DNA of 64,000 bases from Massilia sp. BJB1822 (GTDB lineage: Bacteria > Pseudomonadota > Gammaproteobacteria > Burkholderiales > Burkholderiaceae_D): NCBI RefSeq assembly GCF_013369485.1, contig NZ_JABWEB010000014.1, positions 85,872-149,871 on the forward strand, read 5' to 3'. Position 1 is the stretch's first letter; each line of letters begins with the position of its first letter. Below are positions 17,114 to 23,997 of the stretch, piece after piece. The notes beneath the pieces are model-generated. The model was given only the letters and a program-made list of their open reading frames with translations, made no database searches and was not told the DNA's origin. A program made the translations under genes and the position numbers.

Positions 17114-17180
17114 AAGCAGCTCCACAGTTGGCAAACGCCCATTCTGGCATGAAACCGCTCACGCCCGCCAAGCCGCCCCC

Positions 17181-17309
17181 TTTGATCCAAATCAAACAAT
17201 GTCTAACCCTGGTGTCAGGCACCAAGGTTAGACATTTCCTGCGCAAGATCAAACAATGTCCGACCCCAGTGCCTGACACCAGGGTGGACATTTTTTGATT
17301 TGGCGCAAA
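17181..17309. repeat. Inverted-repeat (BIME/MITE-like) element, copy 2
   Basis: 129 bp. The left arm (17181-17222) and right arm (17268-17309) are inverted copies with about 85% identity: both read TTTGxxCCAAATCAAAxAATGTC towards ACCCTGGTGTCAGGCAC. Copy 1 at 6441-6584 has the same ends and a centre 15 bp longer. The right arm stops 2 bases before the end of the minus-strand TonB receptor gene. Confidence 0.8.
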
Positions 17310-17311
17310 GC

Positions 17312-19399
17312 TTAGAAGTTGTAGCGGGCAGTCAGCTGCACGTTGCGGGGGGCGCCGGGCAGGTTCAGCAGTTTGCTGCTGCCGTGGCCGGCGGCGATGT
17401 AGTTGCGGTCGAACAGGTTGTTGATGTTCAGTTGCAGATCGAGGCCGCGCACGCGGTAGGACAGCATGGCGTCGGCCGTCACGTAGCTGGGCAGGGTGAC
17501 GGTGTTGCCGGGATTGGCGAAGCGGTCGGCCACGTAGTTGACGCCGCCGCCGGCGCTGAAGCCGCCGCCGAGCGCTTTGCTGACCCACAGGTTCATGCTT
17601 TGCTTCGGCGTCAGCGTGGGGCGCTTGCCTTGCACGAATTGGCCGTCATCCTTGGCGATGGACTTGCTCACTTCCGCGTCCATATAGGCGTAGCCGCCGA
17701 AGACTTGCCAGCCTTGGCCCAGGTCGCCGGTGAAGCTCAGTTCCAGGCCATTGGTCTTTTGCGTGCCGATCGGGATCAGCTTGTTGCTGACCGGGTCGGT
17801 GGACTTGATATTGCTGCGCTCGAGCTGGTACAGCGAGGCGGTGGCCGAGGCGCGGCCGCCGAAGAAGTCGAACTTGGCGCCGATTTCCTTGTTGGTGGTT
17901 TCTTCCGGCTCGATATTGGCGGCGTTCGCGGCCAGCGGCAGGCTTTCGGCCGAGGGCTGGAAGGATTTGCTGTAGGAGACGTAGTAGGACTGGTCCTGGC
18001 GCGGCTGGTACACCAGGCCGGCGCGGGGGCTCCAGGCGCGATCGGTGCGGCTCAGGTTGGACTGGCCGGCGCGGCGCTCTTCAGTCTCTTGCTTGAATTT
18101 GTCGAAGCGGGCGCCGACCAGGGCTTTCCATTCCGGCGTCAGCGTGGCCAGGTCCTGCACATAGGCGCTGGAGACGGTCAGGATGCCGAGGTTGTCGGTC
18201 GATGGCGCGGCCGTCACGGTGAAGGGCAGCTTCGGCGCGACCGGCTTGTACAGGTCGACGGTGGCGACATTGTTTTGGCTGCGGAACAGCTGGTCCTTGT
18301 TCTGCTTGCCGAATTCCACGCCGTAGAGGATCTGGTGCGGCATGCCGCCGATCACGGCTTTCTGTACCAGCTCGGTCTGGTTGAAAATGCCGTCTTCGGC
18401 GCGCTTCACATTGCTGCGGTTGAGCGAGGCGGTCTTCGCCACTTCATTGACCGCGCCGACCAGGGTGTTGTTGCGGTCGAGCTTGTAGTCGTACTGGCGC
18501 AGCGCATTGCGCAGGGTCAGGTTGTCGTTGATGCGGTGGTTCAGCACCATGCCGAAGGAGGTCACGCGCGACTGGCTGTAGTCGAAGTCGCGCGCATTGG
18601 CGGCGCCGTAGTAGGTGGATGGATCGACGTCCACCGCGCGGTCTTTATAGGCCGGGATGCCGAAGTCGGTCACGCGGCGGTCGGAAATGTATTCGGCTTG
18701 CAGCAGCAGGGTGGTGTCCGGCGTCAGCTTGAACAGCACCGATGGCGACAGCGCTTCGCGCTTGAGGAATTGCTGGTCGCGGAAGCTGTCGGCGTCTTCC
18801 TTGGCGCCGGTGATGCGGAAGGCGGCGCCCTTGTCTTCGAAGTTGCGGGCCAGGTCGAATTCGCCGCGCTTCTGGTTCCAGCTGCCGACGGTCAGGCTGA
18901 CTTCGGTCTTGTCGATGCCGGGCTTCTTGGTGATGCGGTTGACCAGGCCGCCGGAAGAGCCGCGGCCGTAGAGCACGGAGGCCGGGCCTTTCAGCACTTC
19001 GATCTGCTCCACATTGGACAGGTCGCGGAAGTACATGGCGTCGTCGCGCATGCCGTCGATGAACTGGTCGCCCAGGGCGCTGAAGCCGCGGATGGTGATC
19101 TGGTCGCGCTGGCCGTCGCCGTGCGACAGGCCGATGCCGGGCACGGCCTTCATCGCGTCCTGCATCGAATGCGCGCCCTGGTCGCGCAGCAGGGTTTGCG
19201 GCACCACGTTCACGGTTTGCGGAATGTCGCGCAGCGGGGCGTCGATCTTGGTGGCGCTGGTGGCGCTGACCGGGTTGTACGGCGTTTCCTTGACGGCGCC
19301 GACGGTGACGGTCGGCATGGCCTGGTCGGTGCTGTCGGCGTGGGCGGGGAATTGCTGGAGGGCGAGGGCGATCATCAGCGCCAGCGGCGTTTTCTTCAT
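17312..19399 (-). CDS. TonB-dependent siderophore receptor
   Basis: 695 residues from ATG 19399 (AGGA upstream), with a signal peptide ending AHAD. The plug domain has DIPQTVNVVPQTLLRDQG, IRGFSALGDQFIDGMRDD and VEVLKGPASVLYG-type text (IEVLKGPASVLYGRG); the barrel ends in the aromatic TARYNF. The pattern is that of ferric-siderophore receptors of the FhuE/Fiu class that take up ferri-siderophores with TonB energy. A Fur-box-like site lies upstream at 19467, so iron repression is likely. The ligand is unknown. Confidence 0.92.
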   Translation of the reverse strand: MKKTPLALMIALALQQFPAHADSTDQAMPTVTVGAVKETPYNPVSATSATKIDAPLRDIPQTVNVVPQTLLRDQGAHSMQDAMKAVPGIGLSHGDGQRDQITIRGFSALGDQFIDGMRDDAMYFRDLSNVEQIEVLKGPASVLYGRGSSGGLVNRITKKPGIDKTEVSLTVGSWNQKRGEFDLARNFEDKGAAFRITGAKEDADSFRDQQFLKREALSPSVLFKLTPDTTLLLQAEYISDRRVTDFGIPAYKDRAVDVDPSTYYGAANARDFDYSQSRVTSFGMVLNHRINDNLTLRNALRQYDYKLDRNNTLVGAVNEVAKTASLNRSNVKRAEDGIFNQTELVQKAVIGGMPHQILYGVEFGKQNKDQLFRSQNNVATVDLYKPVAPKLPFTVTAAPSTDNLGILTVSSAYVQDLATLTPEWKALVGARFDKFKQETEERRAGQSNLSRTDRAWSPRAGLVYQPRQDQSYYVSYSKSFQPSAESLPLAANAANIEPEETTNKEIGAKFDFFGGRASATASLYQLERSNIKSTDPVSNKLIPIGTQKTNGLELSFTGDLGQGWQVFGGYAYMDAEVSKSIAKDDGQFVQGKRPTLTPKQSMNLWVSKALGGGFSAGGGVNYVADRFANPGNTVTLPSYVTADAMLSYRVRGLDLQLNINNLFDRNYIAAGHGSSKLLNLPGAPRNVQLTARYNF

Positions 19400-19466
19400 G
19401 GGCTTGTCCTGTCGTGGTGGAAGCTGGCTACGGTCGTCCACGCAGGACTTTGGCTGGCTTTATTTT

Positions 19467-19485
19467 TTAAATGAGAATCATTAGC
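19467..19485 (-). promoter_or_regulatory. Fur box upstream of the siderophore receptor
   Basis: TTAAATGAGAATCATTAGC matches the 19-bp Fur consensus at 14 positions, including the central AATGA-AATCATTA. It lies 68 bases before the receptor ATG. Fur with Fe2+ would repress the gene. Confidence 0.75.
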
Positions 19486-19547
19486 ATCAAATTATCCTGA
19501 AATGACTACTTTGTTGCAAGTAAATGATGCAGTTTCGATGAGAAATG

Positions 19548-20753
19548 TTAGGAAATTGCCTCACAGACAGCCTTAACTCTTGGTAAAGTCGCGCGCCAAA
19601 AGATCAGCGCGGCCAGGCTGACGGCTGCGCCCAGCATGCACACGCCGCTCCAGCCATATGCCGCATGGATGCTGGTGGTGGCGATGGCGCCCGCGCCGCT
19701 GCCGGCGGCGTAGAACAGCATGTAGCCGCCGATCAGCCGGCTGTGCGCTTGGTTGTTCCCGCTCAGGATCATGCTCTGGTTGGTTACATGCAGGGCTTGC
19801 GCAGCCAGGTCGAGCAGGATGATGCCGAGCACCAGGGCCGCCAGCGATTGCGCGCCCCAGGCCAGCGGCAGCCAGGCGGCCAGCATCAGCAGCAGGGCGC
19901 CGCCGCTGGTGCGCTGGCCCTGTCCCCGGTCGGCCAGGGCGCCGGCCCGCGCCGCGCCCAGCGCCCCCGCCGCGCCGATCAGGCCGAAAGCGCCGATGGC
20001 CGTGTGCGACAGGGCATAGGGCGGGGCGCTCAGCAGCAGCACTAGCGCGCTCCAGAAGATGTTCAGGGCGGCGAAGAGCAGCAGGCCCAGCATGCCGCGC
20101 ACCTGCAGGGTGCGTTCATTTTTCAGCAGCGTGAACATGGACAGCAGCAGCTGTCCATAGCGCAGACGTGGCGCGCTGTCGCCGCTGTCGGCTGCAAGAG
20201 GCGGGGGCAGGGCGCGATGCAAGGCGAGCAGCATGATGGCGCTGAGCGCGGCCGACAAAAAATACACGGCGCGCCAGCCCGCCACATCGGCCACGGCGCC
20301 GGACAATACGCGCGCCAGCAGCAGGCCCAGCATCACGCCAGCCTGCACGGTGCCGACTACCTGGCCCCGCTGTGCAGGCGCGGCCACGCTGGCGGCATAG
20401 CTGATCAATCCCTGGGTCATGGCAGTGCCGAGCAATCCCGCGCCCAGCATGCCGAGCAGGAGCAGGGTGGGCGAGGTGGCGCAACCCAGCGCCAGCAGGG
20501 TCAGGCAGAGGACCAGGAGCTGCGCCATGGTCAGGCGCTTGCGGTCGAGCAGGTCGCCGAGCGGCACGAGCAGCAGCAGGGCCAGCGCGCAGCCGATTTG
20601 CGTGGCCGTTACCACCAGGCCCAGGTTCGCATGGCTGAAACCGAAATCGGCGGCGAAGGCATCCAGCAGGGGCTGGGCGTAATACACATTCGCCACGCTC
20701 AGCGTGGCGGCGACGGCAAACAGCAGCACTAGGCTGCGGGGCAGGGTGGGCAT
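19548..20753 (-). CDS. MFS efflux transporter
   Basis: 401 residues with about twelve hydrophobic segments. The N-terminal text (SVANVYYAQPLLDAFAADF) and the motif A region LGDLLDRKRLTMAQL place it in the drug:proton antiporter branch that includes YnfM-like proteins. It is divergent from an HxlR gene, with an inverted repeat in the gap, so it is the probable target of that regulator. The substrate is unknown. Confidence 0.88.
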   Translation of the reverse strand: MPTLPRSLVLLFAVAATLSVANVYYAQPLLDAFAADFGFSHANLGLVVTATQIGCALALLLLVPLGDLLDRKRLTMAQLLVLCLTLLALGCATSPTLLLLGMLGAGLLGTAMTQGLISYAASVAAPAQRGQVVGTVQAGVMLGLLLARVLSGAVADVAGWRAVYFLSAALSAIMLLALHRALPPPLAADSGDSAPRLRYGQLLLSMFTLLKNERTLQVRGMLGLLLFAALNIFWSALVLLLSAPPYALSHTAIGAFGLIGAAGALGAARAGALADRGQGQRTSGGALLLMLAAWLPLAWGAQSLAALVLGIILLDLAAQALHVTNQSMILSGNNQAHSRLIGGYMLFYAAGSGAGAIATTSIHAAYGWSGVCMLGAAVSLAALIFWRATLPRVKAVCEAIS

Positions 20754-20772
20754 GGGTGACTTCCTTAATGTG

Positions 20773-20824
20773 GTTGCAAATTAAAACTAGTTGAAGCATA
20801 GGGGATGTAGTTTTAAAATGCAAC
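20773..20824. promoter_or_regulatory. Inverted-repeat operator between MFS and hxlR genes
   Basis: GTTGCAAATTAAAACTA (20773-20789) and TAGTTTTAAAATGCAAC (20808-20824) are inverted copies with 15 of 17 positions equal, 18 bp apart. They fill the gap between the divergent genes. By position it is the likely HxlR binding site. Confidence 0.6.
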
Positions 20825-20842
20825 TAAAACCATGGGGAAGAT

Positions 20843-21286
20843 ATGGGCAAGCAAAAGCAGGAGGAGTTCTGTCCAGTGGCGCGCACGCTGGATGTGATCG
20901 GGGACCGCTGGTCCCTGTTGATTGTGCGCGACGCTTTCGACGGCATCCGCCGCTTCGGCGAATTCCAGCGCAACCTGGGCATTGCGCGCAACATCCTCAG
21001 CGACCGCCTGCAGAAGCTGGTGGAGTCCGGCGTGCTGGAAGTGGCGCCGGCCTCGGACGGCACGGCATATCAGGAATACCTGCTGACGGCCAGTGGCCGC
21101 GATCTGTTCACCGTGGTGGTGGGCTTGCGCCAATGGGGCGAGCAGCATTTGTACGCCAAGGGCGAAGCCCGTTCGAGCTTGCTTGAAATCGACAGCGGCA
21201 AGCCGGTCCCCCAGCTTGCCTTGCGCCGCCGCGACGGCAGCGCCCTCAAGCCGGAAGAGACGGTGGTCAAAAAAGTGAAGGCTTAA
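20843..21286 (+). CDS. HxlR family transcriptional regulator
   Basis: 147 residues with the HxlR winged helix: CPVARTLDVIGDRWSLLIVRD with Cys10, then FGEFQRNLGIARNILSDRLQKLVESGVLE. Cys10 is at the position used for redox or electrophile sensing in HypR/QorR-type members, so a thiol-based signal is possible, by inference. It is divergent from the MFS gene and probably represses it and itself. Confidence 0.88.
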   Translation: MGKQKQEEFCPVARTLDVIGDRWSLLIVRDAFDGIRRFGEFQRNLGIARNILSDRLQKLVESGVLEVAPASDGTAYQEYLLTASGRDLFTVVVGLRQWGEQHLYAKGEARSSLLEIDSGKPVPQLALRRRDGSALKPEETVVKKVKA

Positions 21287-21870
21287 GCGGCGCCGTTGAG
21301 GATGAGGGCGAGGCCGGCTTCGAAGTGCTGGTCCGGGCTGCGCTGGCGATAGCGCTGCATGGCCGCGGCGAGTTGTGGATAGGCGAGCACACTTTCATCG
21401 AGCGTGGCCGGATCGGGATGGTCGGCCTGTTCTTCCAGCACGCAACCGACCACATAATGGGATATCGTAACCAGCAGATCGATGGCGGCTCCCATTTCCA
21501 TGCCGGCGTCGCCGAGGAAGCGCAGTTGCGCATCGAGCGCGGGCAGGGTGTCGGGTACCGGCTCGCTGCCCGCGTGCAGGCGTGCGCCATCGCGGTAGGC
21601 GAGCAGGGCACGGCGGAAGCTGCGCGCGTTCTCGCCCAGGAAGCTGCGCCAGTCTTCGCCCGCTTGGGGTAGGGTGCGCTGATGGGCGCGCTCCATGATT
21701 TCCAGATTCATTGCGTCCAGTAAGGCGCGCTTATTCTTGAAGTGCCAGTACAGGGCCGGCTGCTGCACGCCCAGGCGTTCGGCCAGCAGGCGGGTGGAGA
21801 GCTTGTCCACGCCGACCTCGTTCAGCACATCGAGCGCGGCGGCCACAATCTGCTTGCGTTCTACTTTCAT
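21283..21870 (-). CDS. tetR: Tetracycline repressor TetR
   Basis: 195 residues that follow the class A/B TetR along the whole length, not only in the HTH: STRLLAERLGVQQPALYWHFKNKRALLDAM is the DNA-binding part, ENARSFRRALLAYRDGARLHAG carries the counterparts of Asn82, Phe86 and His100, and GCVLEEQ that of Glu147. Gln116 is kept in DAQLRFL. At the Thr103-Arg104 positions Ser-Glu is found. It is divergent from tetA with a perfect operator at 21926. The stop overlaps the hxlR 3' end by four bases, convergently. Confidence 0.88.
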   Translation of the reverse strand: MKVERKQIVAAALDVLNEVGVDKLSTRLLAERLGVQQPALYWHFKNKRALLDAMNLEIMERAHQRTLPQAGEDWRSFLGENARSFRRALLAYRDGARLHAGSEPVPDTLPALDAQLRFLGDAGMEMGAAIDLLVTISHYVVGCVLEEQADHPDPATLDESVLAYPQLAAAMQRYRQRSPDQHFEAGLALILNGAA

Positions 21871-21925
21871 GTTTTCCGATCCCGAAAAATTCTTTTTTAT
21901 GGCTGAACTTTATCATCTATAATTG

Positions 21926-21944
21926 AATTTATCAGTGATAAATT
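21926..21944. promoter_or_regulatory. tet operator (perfect 9-1-9 palindrome)
   Basis: AATTTATCAGTGATAAATT is a perfect 19-bp palindrome around a central G and holds the tetO core TATCAGTGATA. It lies ten bases before the tetA start and just after a -10-like TATAAT (21918-21923), so bound TetR would block tetA transcription. A weaker half-like site (TTTATCATC) is at 21909. Confidence 0.82.
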
Positions 21945-21953
21945 GGATGAGAT

Positions 21954-23126
21954 ATGAACAAAGGACTCTACGCAGTCATGGGTTCGGTGGTGATCAGCGC
22001 CGCCGGCATCGGGCTGACCATGCCCATCGTTCCGCAGCTGATGCGCGACGTGGGCCATACCGCCGAGCTGGGCTGGCGTTTTGGCGCCTTCACCGGCCTG
22101 TATGCGCTGATGCAGTTCATTTTTTCGCCGATCCTGGGCGCGCTGAGCGACCGCATCGGGCGGCGGCCGGTGCTGCTGATGTCCCTGGCCGGCTCGATGA
22201 TCGACTACGTGCTGCTGGCGCTGGCGCCCTCGCTGTCGCTGCTCTTTCTTGGCCGCGCCATCGCCGGCATTACTGGCGCCAGCCTGGCCGTGGCCTCGGC
22301 CTATATCGCCGACGTCACGCCGGAAAACCAGCGCAGCCGCCGCTTCGGCCAGCTCAACGCCTGCTTTGGCGTCGGCTTTATCATCGGACCCGTGATCGGC
22401 GGCCTGCTGGGCGAGTACTGGGTGCGCGCGCCTTTCCTGGCCGCTGCCGCGCTGGACGCGCTGAATCTGGTCGTGGCCTTCTTCGTGATGCGCGAATCGC
22501 GCACGCCGCAAGCGGTGCCGGTGCCGTTGAATCCCCTGGCGCCGCTGCGCTGGGCGCTGAGCTTCCCGGCCCTGCTGCCGCTGATGGTGGTGTATTTCGT
22601 GCTGGCGCTGGTGGGCGAGGTGGCTGGCACGGTCTGGGTCATGTACGGCGAAGACAAGTTTGCCTGGAGTTCCCTGACCATCGGCATCTCGCTGGCGGGT
22701 TTTGGCGTGTTTCATGCCGTGGCCCAGGCTTTTGTGGCCGGACCTTTATCCGAGCGCTACGGCGAGCGGCGCACCCTGCTGATCGGGATTACGGCCGATG
22801 CGCTGGCGTATGCGGCGATCGCCTGGGCGACCGAGGGCTGGGTCGCCTTCCTGCTGCTGCCGGTGTTCTGCGTGGGCGGCATCGGTGCGCCGGTGCTGCA
22901 GTCGCTGATGTCGGCCGGCACCGATTCGGGGCAGCAGGGGCGCTTGCAGGGCGTGCTGGCCAGCATTGCCAGTCTGGCGACGATTATCGGGCCGGTCGGC
23001 ATCAGCACCCTGTATTTCATGTCGCGCACCACCTTCCCAGGGGCGGTCTGGCTGGGCGGAGCGGCGCTGTATCTGTTCAGCATGCCTTTCCTGCTGGGGC
23101 GGGTGGGGCGGACCGTGCGGGCGTAA
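21954..23126 (+). CDS. tetA: TetA-type tetracycline efflux MFS transporter
   Basis: 390 residues, twelve hydrophobic segments, matching TetA classes A/B throughout: GIGLTMPIVPQL in TM1, motif A GALSDRIGRRPVLL, GSMIDYVLLAL with the TM3 Asp (Asp84 of TetA(B)), GITADALAYAAIAW with the TM9 Asp (Asp285), and GQQGRLQGVLASI. The TM1 Asp (Asp15 of TetA(B), LLDAMGIGL) is Ser here (VISAAGIGL), which may alter proton coupling or substrate range. With tetR and tetO it forms a full regulated unit. It is not flanked by mobile DNA. Confidence 0.87.
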   Translation: MNKGLYAVMGSVVISAAGIGLTMPIVPQLMRDVGHTAELGWRFGAFTGLYALMQFIFSPILGALSDRIGRRPVLLMSLAGSMIDYVLLALAPSLSLLFLGRAIAGITGASLAVASAYIADVTPENQRSRRFGQLNACFGVGFIIGPVIGGLLGEYWVRAPFLAAAALDALNLVVAFFVMRESRTPQAVPVPLNPLAPLRWALSFPALLPLMVVYFVLALVGEVAGTVWVMYGEDKFAWSSLTIGISLAGFGVFHAVAQAFVAGPLSERYGERRTLLIGITADALAYAAIAWATEGWVAFLLLPVFCVGGIGAPVLQSLMSAGTDSGQQGRLQGVLASIASLATIIGPVGISTLYFMSRTTFPGAVWLGGAALYLFSMPFLLGRVGRTVRA

Positions 23127-23150
23127 AAAGTGTCGGATTTCTTTACACTT

Positions 23151-23177
23151 GCCGGAAGCTCAAAAACCGGCTTTCTT
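23151..23177 (+). terminator. Possible tetA terminator
   Basis: GCCGG (23151-23155) and CCGGC (23167-23171) form a short stem followed by TTTCTTT. Weak, but it lies 25 bases after tetA and before the next promoter. Confidence 0.35.
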
Positions 23178-23199
23178 TAAAATCAAAGGTTTACGGATT

Positions 23200-23215
23200 T
23201 GGCATATAACTTGCT
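23200..23215 (+). promoter_or_regulatory. Sigma-54 (-24/-12) promoter of PEP-CTERM gene
   Basis: TGGCATATAACTTGCT matches the RpoN consensus TGGCAC-N5-TTGCW with exact GG-N10-GC spacing. It ends 42 bases before the ATG at 23258. PEP-CTERM genes are known to be regulated by sigma-54 with the PrsK/PrsR two-component pair. Confidence 0.75.
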
Positions 23216-23257
23216 TTATGAAAGCTTTCTTTGGAAATTGCATAAAGGTAAGTAACA

Positions 23258-23953
23258 ATGAAATTTGTAAAGTTTGCTGTTGTTGCGGCAATGATGTCAG
23301 CAGGTGCGGTACAAGCTGGTCCGATCCAGCTTCTGAGCAATGGCAGTTTTGAGACGGGCAATCTGAATGGCTGGACCACCTCGGGCCTGGGCAGCACCGG
23401 CACCTGCGCCAGCGCCGGCCGCGACTGGAACGTGGCCAGGGCGGGCAATGCCACCGGCTGCGTCGCAGCCGGCAACCCGGTTGATGGCAGCTATGCCGCC
23501 TACGTCATGAACGATGGCATGGCCAAGACCAATTACACGCTGGCACAAACTTTCTTCGTGCCGAAAGGTTTGAAGGAAGCTACCCTGTCCTGGAGCGATT
23601 CCATCGTGGCAAGCTATTCCGGCCAGGCACGCAACTTCAAGGTCGATATCCTGCAGGGCACGACGCTGCTGGGCAATGTGTTCAGCTACGACATCGTCAA
23701 CGACAGCAACACGGCTTGGGATGCGCGCAGCATCAATGTCAGCGCCTTGCTCGCCTCGCACCAGGGCGAGAACCTGACCCTGCGCTTTTCCAACTACATT
23801 CCGCAAAGCTGGACTGGCGGCGCCGGCCTGGCCATCGACAACGTGTCGCTGAGCGCCAAAGTGCCGGAGCCAAGCTCCCTGCTGCTGATCGCCGCCGGCC
23901 TGCTGGTTGCCGGCTTCGCCCGCCGCCGCCGCGCTCCCGCCGTGGCACTGTAA
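23258..23953 (+). CDS. PEP-CTERM protein with carbohydrate-binding-like (jelly-roll) domain
   Basis: 231 residues, AAGGTAAG upstream of ATG 23258, with a signal peptide ending VQAG. The mature part starts IQLLSNGSFETGNLNGWT, a text common in secreted jelly-roll (DUF642/CBM-like) proteins, and holds ATLSWSDSIVASYSG and LTLRFSNYIPQSWTGGAGLAIDNVSLS, also typical. The tail is VPEPSSLLLIAAGLL followed by FARRRR, a classic PEP-CTERM signal. It is probably an exopolysaccharide-associated surface protein. A sigma-54 promoter lies upstream. Confidence 0.85.
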   Translation: MKFVKFAVVAAMMSAGAVQAGPIQLLSNGSFETGNLNGWTTSGLGSTGTCASAGRDWNVARAGNATGCVAAGNPVDGSYAAYVMNDGMAKTNYTLAQTFFVPKGLKEATLSWSDSIVASYSGQARNFKVDILQGTTLLGNVFSYDIVNDSNTAWDARSINVSALLASHQGENLTLRFSNYIPQSWTGGAGLAIDNVSLSAKVPEPSSLLLIAAGLLVAGFARRRRAPAVAL

Positions 23954-23997
23954 GCACATCCCCCGGCTGCCGCGTTTGGCGGCCTCATCTCTCCCGC

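Noticed and set aside
17300..19474. 724-codon open frame on the plus strand
   Set aside because: Antisense to the TonB siderophore receptor; no recognisable motif.
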